From NCBI RefSeq assembly GCF_000235625.1, contig NZ_AGTR01000002.1, positions 1 through 64,000 of the forward strand: 64,000 nucleotides of DNA. Direction: 5' to 3'. The DNA is from Marinobacter manganoxydans MnI7-9. Lineage in GTDB: Bacteria; Pseudomonadota; Gammaproteobacteria; Pseudomonadales; Oleiphilaceae. The translations under genes and the position numbers were made by a program. The first letter of the stretch is position 1. Each line of letters opens with the position of its first letter. Shown here piece after piece: positions 44,720 through 51,812 of this stretch. The notes beneath the pieces were generated by a model that did no database searches, was not told the origin of the DNA, and saw only the letters and a list, made by a program, of their open reading frames with translations.

Positions 44720-45779
44720 TATTTCCCAACAGTTGAAGGAGCAGGTGCTCCAGGCCCGGGAGAGCGGGCACAAACTCAATATTGTCGGCGGTGGCACCAA
44801 GGCCTTTATGGGCCGGGAAGCCGACACCGATGCCGGAACCCTCAACGTGGGCGAGCATACCGGTATCGTTGACTATCACCCGGTGGAGCTTGTTTTGACC
44901 GTCCGTGCCGGTACGCCGCTGAGCGAAATCGAGGCGACTCTGGCTGAAGAAGGTCAGTGCCTGCATTTTGAGCCACCCCATTTTGGTGCCGCCTCCACCA
45001 TCGGCGGCACCCTGGCCTGTAACCTTTCCGGTCCGGGACGCCCCTGGGCCGGCTCGGTGCGTGACCAGGTGCTGGGTATCCGGCTGCTCAATGGCAAGGG
45101 CGAACATCTTCGCTTTGGTGGTCAGGTCATGAAAAACGTGGCCGGCTATGACGTATCACGTCTTCAGGCCGGTGCCCTGGGAACTCTGGGCGTAATCACT
45201 GAAATCAGCATGAAAGTGATGCCGAAACCGGCCGCTTCCCTGACCCTGGTTCAGGAAATGGGCATGGACGAGGTGGTTCACTATATGAACAGCCGGGCGG
45301 CCGAGCCCAAGCCCATCACCGCCGCCTGCTGGGTGGACGGCAAGGTTTACCTGCGCCTGGCCGGTGCGAAATCCGGTGTGGAAGCCACCGCTGAAAAGTG
45401 GTCCGGCGAAGTGATGGAAGAGGGCGACCACTTCTGGCGACAGGTGCAGGATATGCGTCACGAATTTTTTGCCGGTAACGACGTGCCTTTATGGCGCTTC
45501 TCCGTTGGTTCGACAGCTGCCACACCGAAACTGGAAGGTAACTGGTTTATCGACTGGGCCGGTTCCCAGCGCTGGTTCCGTGGCGCCGGTGAGCTGAAAG
45601 ATCTGGAGCCTGCGGCCCGAGCTGCCGGTGGCCAGGTCAGCCTGTTCCGTGGTGGCGATCGCACCGGTGAGGTGATGCATCACCAGCCGGAGGCCCTGAA
45701 GGGCATTCAGCGCCGCATCAAGAATGCCTTTGATCCGGACAATATCTTCAATCCCGGACGTTTATACAGCTGGTTGTAA
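44712..45779 (+). CDS. glcE: glycolate oxidase, FAD-binding subunit GlcE
   Basis: 355 residues from ATG 44712, inside the end of glcD. It has a PCMH FAD-binding half (NIVGGGTKAFMGRE, then AASTIGGTLACNLSGPGRPW), while the catalytic cap is shorter than in GlcD, as expected for GlcE. It ends AFDPDNIFNPGRLYSWL, the usual C-terminus. It forms the GlcDEF membrane-associated complex. The glcF start follows after 2 bases. Confidence 0.93.
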   Translation: MADISQQLKEQVLQARESGHKLNIVGGGTKAFMGREADTDAGTLNVGEHTGIVDYHPVELVLTVRAGTPLSEIEATLAEEGQCLHFEPPHFGAASTIGGTLACNLSGPGRPWAGSVRDQVLGIRLLNGKGEHLRFGGQVMKNVAGYDVSRLQAGALGTLGVITEISMKVMPKPAASLTLVQEMGMDEVVHYMNSRAAEPKPITAACWVDGKVYLRLAGAKSGVEATAEKWSGEVMEEGDHFWRQVQDMRHEFFAGNDVPLWRFSVGSTAATPKLEGNWFIDWAGSQRWFRGAGELKDLEPAARAAGGQVSLFRGGDRTGEVMHHQPEALKGIQRRIKNAFDPDNIFNPGRLYSWL

Positions 45780-45781
45780 TT

Positions 45782-46990
45782 ATGCAGACGAATCTGGTTC
45801 AACAATTTGCTAACACCAAGGAAGGCCAGGAAGCCGAGTCGATCCTGAGGGCCTGTGTGCATTGTGGCTTTTGCACCGCGACCTGCCCGACCTATCAGGA
45901 ACTGAACGATGAGCGTGATGGTCCTCGTGGCCGGATCTACCTGATGAAGATGTTCCTGGAAGGGGCGGAAGTTACCGAGAAAACCCGCGAGCACCTGGAC
46001 CGCTGCCTGACTTGCCGCAGCTGTGAGACCACCTGTCCGTCCGGTGTCCAGTATGGGCGTCTGGTGGACATCAGCCGCGGTCTGATGGAAAAGGAGATGC
46101 CCAGGGAGCCGAAAGACAAGTGGCTGCGCTGGGCCCTGGCGCGGGTGATTCCCAACCGCCAGTTGTTCGGTGTTCTGCTTCGTCTGGGGCAGGTTTTCCG
46201 CCCGGTATTACCGGAAAAACTGCGCACCAAGGTGCCGCCCAGAAAGCAGGCCAGCCCCTGGCCTGCAGCCAGTCACAGCCGTATTGTGCTGGCACTGGCC
46301 GGTTGCGTGCAGCCTTCGGCCACTCCGAATACCAATGCAGCCGCCGCCCGGGTTCTGGATCGGCTCGGCATTACCATGGTGGAAGCCCCGGAGGCTGGCT
46401 GCTGTGGTGCCGTGAATTATCACCTTTCCGAGCACGAGAAAGGCCTGGAAAGAATGCGCCAGAACATTGATGCCTGGTGGCCCGCTATCGAGGCGGGTGC
46501 TGAGGCAATCATCATGACGGCTTCCGGTTGCGGGGCGATGGTTCAGGATTACGGTCATCTGTTGAAGGACGATCCGGTCTATGCCGCCAAGGCCCAGAAG
46601 GTGAGCGAACTGTGCACCGATCTCGGCGCCTTTTTGCTGAAACAGGATCTGGAAAAGCTCAAGGTCCGGCAGGACCCGGGCAAGGTGGCATTCCATTGTC
46701 CCTGCACCCTGCAGCACGCAATGAAGCAGAACGGTGTGGTGGAGCAGGTGCTGACACGGGCGGGTGTTAACCTGGCTGCGACCAAGGACAAGCACCTTTG
46801 CTGTGGGTCTGCGGGCACCTATTCGGTGACCCAGCCGGAGATGAGCCAGAAGCTGCTTGGTAACAAACTGAAGGCTTTGACCGTCGACAATCCGGACCGC
46901 ATCGTGACCGCCAATATCGGTTGCCAGATGCACCTGGAAACCAAGTCGCCGGTGCCGGTGCAGCACTGGATCGAGCTTCTCGACCAGTAA
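45782..46990 (+). CDS. glcF: glycolate oxidase, iron-sulfur subunit GlcF
   Basis: 402 residues. Two [4Fe-4S] motifs: Cys25, 28, 31, 35 (CVHCGFCTATCP) and Cys75, 78, 81, 85 (CLTCRSCETTCP). Two CCG domains follow with CCGAVNYH and CCGSAGTYS. It carries electrons from the flavin subunits to the membrane. It is the last gene of the TRAP-glc unit; malate synthase (glcB) is not present here, so glyoxylate must be handled elsewhere. A REP-like hairpin and a terminator lie just downstream. Confidence 0.94.
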   Translation: MQTNLVQQFANTKEGQEAESILRACVHCGFCTATCPTYQELNDERDGPRGRIYLMKMFLEGAEVTEKTREHLDRCLTCRSCETTCPSGVQYGRLVDISRGLMEKEMPREPKDKWLRWALARVIPNRQLFGVLLRLGQVFRPVLPEKLRTKVPPRKQASPWPAASHSRIVLALAGCVQPSATPNTNAAAARVLDRLGITMVEAPEAGCCGAVNYHLSEHEKGLERMRQNIDAWWPAIEAGAEAIIMTASGCGAMVQDYGHLLKDDPVYAAKAQKVSELCTDLGAFLLKQDLEKLKVRQDPGKVAFHCPCTLQHAMKQNGVVEQVLTRAGVNLAATKDKHLCCGSAGTYSVTQPEMSQKLLGNKLKALTVDNPDRIVTANIGCQMHLETKSPVPVQHWIELLDQ

Positions 46991-47000
46991 AACCGAAATC

Positions 47001-47029
47001 GGGGTCGGATGAGGTGTTCATCTGGCCCC
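47001..47029. repeat. REP-like hairpin, degenerate copy
   Basis: GGGGTCGGATGA (47001-47012) and TCATCTGGCCCC (47018-47029) pair with two mismatches around GGTGT. It shares its core with the perfect copy at 33800-33826. It lies 11 bases after the glcF stop. Confidence 0.55.
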
Positions 47030-47039
47030 TAGCCTATCT

Positions 47040-47062
47040 GCCCCCAAGCTTGGGGCTTTTTT
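47040..47062 (+). terminator. intrinsic terminator of the glc operon
   Basis: GCCCCCAAGCTTGGGGC followed by six Ts (47057-47062). It is 50 bases after glcF, just behind the REP-like hairpin. Confidence 0.75.
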
Positions 47063-47109
47063 CGCTATACTGCCCCACCAAATTACCGAACCACAGGGAG
47101 TGGAACCGT

Positions 47110-47550
47110 ATGCCAAGGATGATGGCTGGTCTTGTTTTGTCTTTATTTCTCACTTCAGCAGTCAGTGCCGAGGTATACACCTGGATAGACAGCCGGGGCG
47201 TAGCGCATTTTTCCGATTACCCGCCGGGAGAAATTCCCCATAAGCAGCTTGACGTGCAGGCGCCTGTCACGGTGCCGATGTCCGAGAATCTCGGGCAAGG
47301 CAAACGCGTGTCAGGAATCCGCAAAGAGGTTGAAGGCCTGCTTGCCTCCGGTCGCCCGACGGGCTCCGGAGCAACGGCAAAAGAAAAGGCCGATGCCGAG
47401 CTGGAGAAGACCTGCGCAACCTATAGAAGCAAACTGGAGCGGATCCAGTCTAAACTGCGGGCGGGCTATAGCAACGACCGGGGGAACAGTCTCCGGCAGC
47501 AGCGCAGGACGCTCAGCCAAAAGCTGAGCCGCGAGTGCATCCTGCGCTGA
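47110..47550 (+). CDS. DUF4124-type exported protein
   Basis: 146 residues from ATG 47110 (GGAG upstream). It has a signal peptide MPRMMAGLVLSLFLTSAVSA, then the DUF4124 core EVYTWIDSRGVAHFSDYPP (residues 21-39). The rest is charged and probably helical (ADAELEKTCATYRSKLERIQ). Proteins of this type are common in Gammaproteobacteria; their role is unknown. It stands alone, following the glc terminator, so it needs its own promoter in the 50 bases before it. Two Cys in the C-terminal half could form a disulfide in the periplasm. Confidence 0.78.
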   Translation: MPRMMAGLVLSLFLTSAVSAEVYTWIDSRGVAHFSDYPPGEIPHKQLDVQAPVTVPMSENLGQGKRVSGIRKEVEGLLASGRPTGSGATAKEKADAELEKTCATYRSKLERIQSKLRAGYSNDRGNSLRQQRRTLSQKLSRECILR

Positions 47551-47562
47551 TTCAGGCTGATA

Positions 47563-48183
47563 TCAGGCGCGCTTGAAGCTGGCCAGGGCGACAGCGGCGG
47601 TCACAAACAGGCCGCCAAATACGCGGTTCATCTGCCGCTGGCGCCGGGCTGTGGTCATAAACCGGAACAGCTGGCTTGCCAGCAGGGCGTAGCCGAGCAT
47701 TACCAGGCAATCCACCAGAATCAGTGTGATGCCCATGGTGAGCAACTGCGGGCCATGGGGTGCGCCTGCTACCAGAAACTGTGGAAACAGGGCCACCAGA
47801 AAGACCGTGGCCTTGGGGTTGGTGAGGTTCACGAACACGGCATTCCAGAACCGCTTGTACCCGCTAACGGGCTGACGGTCATCGTCCATGGATTCCATCA
47901 CAGGCTCTCGCCATTTAGAAATGCCCAGCCAGATCAGGTAGGCAACACCCAGCCATTTGATAACCGACAGGGCGATGTTGGAGGACGCGATGATGGCGCC
48001 GAGGCCGGCACCCACCAGCAGAATCTGGATGCCAAAACCAAGCTGCAGCCCCATGATTGCCGGCAGCGATCGGCGAACGCCGTAACGCATACCATTACTC
48101 ATGGTATTGATCGCCCCTGCACCCGGGGACACACTGATCAGAACGGCTGCAACAAGGAAGGTCAGCCAGGCTGCAAGTGACAT
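47563..48183 (-). CDS. LysE/RhtB-family amino-acid exporter
   Basis: 206 residues with six predicted helices. The N-terminal motif VSPGAGAINTMSNGMRYGVR corresponds to the conserved SPGP motif of LysE/RhtB proteins (here SPGAG). NAVFVNLTNPKATVFLVALFPQF is the other family hallmark. It likely exports threonine/homoserine or a related amino acid; the substrate cannot be told from sequence. It lies 3 bases downstream of the antiporter gene on the same strand, so they are probably co-transcribed. Confidence 0.88.
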   Translation of the reverse strand: MSLAAWLTFLVAAVLISVSPGAGAINTMSNGMRYGVRRSLPAIMGLQLGFGIQILLVGAGLGAIIASSNIALSVIKWLGVAYLIWLGISKWREPVMESMDDDRQPVSGYKRFWNAVFVNLTNPKATVFLVALFPQFLVAGAPHGPQLLTMGITLILVDCLVMLGYALLASQLFRFMTTARRQRQMNRVFGGLFVTAAVALASFKRA

Positions 48184-48186
48184 GAT

Positions 48187-49158
48187 TTACGCTCCCGAAA
48201 AAGCCAACAGATACACGGTATAAGCCACGAAGGCAAGTAGCAGGGCGCTCCCTTCAAACCGGTTGACACGTCCGGGCCCGCGGAAGCCATAGCACATGGC
48301 AAACAGAACCAGGGTGAGGGCAGCCATTACCGGGAAGTCACGGGTGAGCACTTCTGGCGCCACCGGCATGGGGGCAATCAGTCCTGCAATCCCCACGACG
48401 GCAAGGGTGTTAAACAGGTTGGAACCCAGAATGTTGCCCAGGGCCAGATCATGCTCTCCTTTGCGGGCGGCAATGATGGATGAGGCAAGTTCCGGAAGTG
48501 ATGTACCAACGGCCACGATGGTCAGGCCGATAACCAGATCGCTGATGCCAAAGGTGGTCGCCAGATCAACCGCACCCCACACCAGTATGCGGGAGCTGAT
48601 AATCAACAGCAGCAGTCCGACCACCAGCCATAAAATGGCTTTGCGCACTGGCATTGCGTTCACTTCTTCGGTCATCTCTGTAGCGAGAGCATCGTCTGGT
48701 TGCCGAAGGCCCTGGTAGATGCTCCAGCCAATCAGTACAACGAAAGCCAGCATCAGACCGATGGCATCCATCCGGCTCAGATCTCCGTCCCACAGTTGCC
48801 AGCCGGCAAAGGCGGTGACCAGAATGAGAATGGGTAGCTCCTTTCGCATGACCTGGGAGTGAACGGCGATCGGCGCCAGCAGGGCTGTGATGCCCAGAAT
48901 CAACGCAATGTTGGTGATATTTGAGCCATAGGCGTTGCCCAGAGCCAGACCGGGATTACCCTGCGAGGCCGCCAGTGCAGACACGGCCATCTCTGGCGCA
49001 GACGTGCCGAAACCCACCACAACCATACCGATGAGCAGTGGTGGCGTACCGAAGTGGCTGGCTGTGGTAGCCGAGCCTTCCACAAATTTGTCCGCACTCC
49101 ACACCAGCAGAATCAGGCCTGCAATGATCGCCCCAATGGCCATCAGCATTTCAATCAC
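48187..49158 (-). CDS. calcium/sodium antiporter (YrbG/CaCA family)
   Basis: 323 residues, two homologous halves of about five helices each. The inverted alpha repeats are GFGTSAPEMAVSALAA with GNAYGSNITNIALILG, and AVGTSLPELASSIIAA with GNILGSNLFNTLAVVG. The acidic residues of the PE motifs bind the cation. It exchanges Na+ or H+ for Ca2+ at the inner membrane. It is probably transcribed together with the LysE-type gene. Confidence 0.92.
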   Translation of the reverse strand: MIEMLMAIGAIIAGLILLVWSADKFVEGSATTASHFGTPPLLIGMVVVGFGTSAPEMAVSALAASQGNPGLALGNAYGSNITNIALILGITALLAPIAVHSQVMRKELPILILVTAFAGWQLWDGDLSRMDAIGLMLAFVVLIGWSIYQGLRQPDDALATEMTEEVNAMPVRKAILWLVVGLLLLIISSRILVWGAVDLATTFGISDLVIGLTIVAVGTSLPELASSIIAARKGEHDLALGNILGSNLFNTLAVVGIAGLIAPMPVAPEVLTRDFPVMAALTLVLFAMCYGFRGPGRVNRFEGSALLLAFVAYTVYLLAFSGA

Positions 49159-49262
49159 TCCTTGTCATCAATTGCCGTCTCGGCAGCGCAAGGATTAATG
49201 GTGCCACAGGTTCCGGCAATAGGTACAAATGCGCTTCGACCATAAAACCGATCCCGCTGTAA

Positions 49263-49276
49263 TTGATTTCAATCAA
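49263..49276. promoter_or_regulatory. perfect ANR/FNR box upstream of a universal stress protein gene
   Basis: TTGATTTCAATCAA matches TTGATNNNNATCAA exactly. Its centre is 69 bases before the usp start; activation from -41.5 would place the transcript start near 49311 with a 28-base leader. Oxygen-limited induction is inferred. Confidence 0.75.
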
Positions 49277-49338
49277 CCCTCGTATGGCCGCAGCAATGTT
49301 AGTTTGGTTAAACATTGATCAGGAAAGGAGTTGATGAC

Positions 49339-49779
49339 ATGGCAAATGGAAATCAAAGCATCGTAGTCGCGTGTGACGGTTCGGAGCATTCATCACACGC
49401 CGCCAAAATGGCAGCAGAGTTTGCCAAAGCGACGAGCCAGCCACTCAAACTGCTTGCCGTCTTCCCCGGTACCAAGCTCGAGAGACTGATCGTAAGTGGC
49501 ATACCGCAGAGTGACATTGACGAACAAGCCAGCGAATACGGACGCAAGGCATTTGATGCCGCGAAGCAGGCGGTAAGCGGGATTGTTGAGCCGGCGGAAG
49601 AAGTCCTGCTAAAGGGTGATCCGGCCAAGGAAATCGTCGAGTACCTCGATGAACATCCCGGCTCCCATATGTTTCTGGGGCGCCGCGGCGACTCTACGTT
49701 GAGAAGCCTCACTCTTGGCAGTGTGAGCGAGAAGGTCGTCAGGCATTCCCATCGTCCGGTGACGGTGGTTAGTGAGTAA
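49339..49779 (+). CDS. universal stress protein (UspA family)
   Basis: 146 residues from ATG 49339, eight bases after GGAAAGGAG. It starts IVVACDGSEHSSHAA, the Usp nucleotide-binding N-terminus, and carries the ATP motif GRRGDSTLRSLTLGS (G-2x-G-9x-GS) near residues 117-131, so it is of the ATP-binding class. Usp proteins support survival under starvation, anoxia and other stress. A perfect ANR/FNR box precedes it, as for anaerobically induced usp genes of Pseudomonas. Single-gene unit with a strong terminator at 49804-49829. Confidence 0.92.
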   Translation: MANGNQSIVVACDGSEHSSHAAKMAAEFAKATSQPLKLLAVFPGTKLERLIVSGIPQSDIDEQASEYGRKAFDAAKQAVSGIVEPAEEVLLKGDPAKEIVEYLDEHPGSHMFLGRRGDSTLRSLTLGSVSEKVVRHSHRPVTVVSE

Positions 49780-49803
49780 CCGGCAAAACTTGGTAGACTC
49801 TCC

Positions 49804-49829
49804 AAAGCCCGCATGAAGCGGGCTTTTTC
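49804..49829 (+). terminator. intrinsic terminator of usp
   Basis: AAAGCCCGC (49804-49812), loop ATGAA, GCGGGCTTT (49818-49826), then further Ts. It follows the usp stop by 24 bases. Confidence 0.85.
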
Positions 49830-49945
49830 ATTTCTGATCCTCAATGCACTCCATGTTTCGCCACAATTCATGCGAAAAACAACCGAGATAGCTCTGTGGC
49901 AGAGACTTTATGCTGACCGGGTAAATTCAACGAAACGAGGTGGCT

Positions 49946-50134
49946 ATGAAGACTGCAGAGTTGATTGAGAAGTGGCTTGATAAGTGCGACCTGGCGAGAC
50001 TGGCCCAGGAGCGCTACAAAGAAGATCCGAGCCCCACCAATTACTCGGAACTGAAAAGGGCCATGTGTGAGCGACGGTTGATGGAAGAGCGCATTGATCC
50101 CAGGACTAGCAATGCCCAAAGAATCCCAGCATGA
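49946..50134 (+). CDS. small protein of unknown function (62 aa)
   Basis: Start ATG 49946 with GAGG five bases upstream (GTG 49940 is also in frame). It encodes a soluble, highly charged, mostly helical peptide (MKTAELIEKWLDKCDL, then YSELKRAMCERRLMEER). No motif or signal peptide is recognised. The codon composition and ribosome site make it a credible gene; it lies between the usp terminator and the tRNA terminator. I do not know the family. Confidence 0.5.
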   Translation: MKTAELIEKWLDKCDLARLAQERYKEDPSPTNYSELKRAMCERRLMEERIDPRTSNAQRIPA

Positions 50135-50164
50135 GTCGGCTTTCTAGGGCGTCAGAAACAACAA

Positions 50165-50183
50165 AACCCGCACAAGGCGGGTT
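50165..50183 (-). terminator. intrinsic terminator downstream of tRNA-Phe
   Basis: On the reverse strand AACCCGC, loop CTTGT, GCGGGTT and then TTGTTGTTT. It lies 17 bases after the tRNA 3' end. Confidence 0.8.
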
Positions 50184-50199
50184 CTGTCTGAATTCTTAA

Positions 50200-50275
50200 T
50201 GGTGCCCGGAGGCGGAATCGAACCACCGACACGGGGATTTTCAATCCCCTGCTCTACCAACTGAGCTATCCGGGC
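50200..50275 (-). tRNA. tRNA-Phe (GAA)
   Basis: 76 bases including encoded CCA. The acceptor stem is GCCCGGA / TCCGGGC with discriminator A; the D-arm is GCTCAGTTGGTAGAGC; the anticodon stem is GGGGA / TCCCC with loop TTGAAAA, giving anticodon GAA; the T-loop is GGTTCGATTCC. It closely matches E. coli tRNA-Phe. A promoter lies at 50307-50335 and a terminator at 50165-50183. Confidence 0.97.
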
Positions 50276-50306
50276 ATGTTGCGCTACTGCTGTGCAACGG
50301 GGCGCT

Positions 50307-50335
50307 ATTAAACCGGTTTCGATGTTTTGAGTCAA
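50307..50335 (-). promoter_or_regulatory. sigma-70 promoter of tRNA-Phe
   Basis: Reverse strand: TTGACT (50330-50335), 17-base spacer, TTTAAT (50307-50312). A GC-rich discriminator (AGCGCCCC) follows, typical of stringently controlled stable-RNA promoters. It is about 32 bases upstream of the mature 5' end. Confidence 0.75.
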
Positions 50336-50396
50336 GGCTAGGCCGGAAAAATTTCTGAATCTTTTCAGGCATGCTCAGGCTTTGATCAATCCGGGG

Positions 50397-50669
50397 TTAT
50401 TGTTCCGGTGGAACGTAGCCCTCGGCCTTGTCGAACGGTTCGTTGTTGAAAAAATGTTCCATCTGCGCCTGCAGGTACTTGCGGGTGTTGGGGTCCATCA
50501 GGCTCAGGTGTTTTTCGTTGATCAGCATGGTCTGCTGGGCCTGCCATTCTTCCCAGGCCTGCTTCGAGATGTTCTCGAAAATGTCCTGGCCCTTGGCGCC
50601 GGGCATGGGCGGGAAGTCCAGGCCTTCCAGTTCTTTCTGGTATTTGCGGCAGAAAACAGTACGGCTCAT
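50397..50669 (-). CDS. yggX: YggX, Fe2+-trafficking / oxidative protection protein
   Basis: 90 residues from ATG 50669, five bases after AGGAG; this is the exact usual length of YggX. It starts [20 protein letters not shown], with the single conserved Cys7, and contains [20 protein letters not shown] and [15 protein letters not shown], all family hallmarks. YggX helps protect Fe-S proteins from oxidative damage. It lies 75 bases downstream of mutY, which encodes an Fe-S DNA-repair enzyme, the conserved gammaproteobacterial pair. Confidence 0.96.
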   Translation of the reverse strand: MSRTVFCRKYQKELEGLDFPPMPGAKGQDIFENISKQAWEEWQAQQTMLINEKHLSLMDPNTRKYLQAQMEHFFNNEPFDKAEGYVPPEQ

Positions 50670-50744
50670 GATGGCTCCTGTTGGCAAATGTTGCTGGCGG
50701 TGATGATAACAGATCGTTGCGGCTGAGGGGGCCAGCGCACTGGA

Positions 50745-51812
50745 TCAAAGCAGAGCTGCTTGCTCCGGTTCGGTAAGCAGCGACCGGATTGGAGCAGGCA
50801 GGCCGAGGTTCAGGGCTTCATGGCGGTGTAGCCATTTCAGATGATCCTTGTCTGCAACGGTGTTGGCGCCGCCGGTGACGTTTAGTCGGGCGGGCTGTAT
50901 GTGCAGGTGGTAATGGGAAAAGGTATGTCGAAAGCCGTTGATAAGCTCTGGTTCTGCGCAATCCAGCCCCAGGCTCTGTTCGCAGGCTTCCTGAAGCTCA
51001 TCGGCTCCGTAGGCCGGGTCTAGTTCCGGCAGGCTCCAGAGGCCGCCCCAGATGCCACTGGGCGGGCGACGCTCAAGCAGAATGCGCCCCTCGCCATCCT
51101 CAAGAATCACCATCCAGGTGGATTTCTCCGGCTTGGCCTTTTTCGGTTTGGAGCCGGGGTAGAGTGAGGTTTCACCCTGGGCGTAGGCTCTGCAGCCCTC
51201 TTGCAGCGGGCAGCTCTCGCAGGCCGGGCGGCTGCGGGTACACACCATGGCGCCGAGATCCATAATGCCCTGGGTGTAGTCGCGCACCCGCTGTTCCGGA
51301 GTGTGCTCTTCGGCCCGTTGCCACAGCTGGTTAAGCACGGCTGTCTGGCCGGGCCAGCCGGGGATGGCATGGTAGCGTGCCAGCACCCGTTTCACATTGC
51401 CATCCAGTATGGCGGCGCGAATGCCGAAGGCCTGGGCCAATATGGCGGCGGCTGTGGAGCGGCCAATGCCGGTCAGGGATTCAAGCTCCTCCTGGGTTTG
51501 CGGGAACTCACCATCGAACTCGCGCACCACCGTCTGGGCGGCTTTCTGCAGGTTGCGGGCCCTGGCGTAGTAACCAAGGCCGGACCAGTGGCTGAGCACA
51601 TCATCCACCGGGGCTTCGGCCAGGGCATGAACGTCCGGGAAGCGTTCCATGAACGCTTCGAAGTAGGGGATAACCGTGGTTACCTGTGTCTGCTGCAGCA
51701 TGATTTCGGAAACCCACACACGGTAGGCATTCCGGTTGTGATGCCACGGCAGGTCATGCCGGCCGTGGCAGTCGTACCATTGGAGCAGTTTGTTGGCGAA
51801 GCTGTCCGGCAT
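50745..51812 (-). CDS. mutY: A/G-specific adenine glycosylase
   Basis: 355 residues. Catalytic Glu lies in WVSEIMLQQTQV; the helix-hairpin-helix is LTGIGRSTAAAILA with the catalytic Asp in ILDGNVKRVLARY; the [4Fe-4S] ligands are in CTRSRPACESCPLQEGC (spacing 6-2-5). The C-terminal NUDIX-like domain that reads 8-oxoG runs from about 230 to 340. It removes adenine mispaired with 8-oxoguanine. Its start overlaps the stop of the AsmA-like gene (TGATG). Confidence 0.96.
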   Translation of the reverse strand: MPDSFANKLLQWYDCHGRHDLPWHHNRNAYRVWVSEIMLQQTQVTTVIPYFEAFMERFPDVHALAEAPVDDVLSHWSGLGYYARARNLQKAAQTVVREFDGEFPQTQEELESLTGIGRSTAAAILAQAFGIRAAILDGNVKRVLARYHAIPGWPGQTAVLNQLWQRAEEHTPEQRVRDYTQGIMDLGAMVCTRSRPACESCPLQEGCRAYAQGETSLYPGSKPKKAKPEKSTWMVILEDGEGRILLERRPPSGIWGGLWSLPELDPAYGADELQEACEQSLGLDCAEPELINGFRHTFSHYHLHIQPARLNVTGGANTVADKDHLKWLHRHEALNLGLPAPIRSLLTEPEQAALL

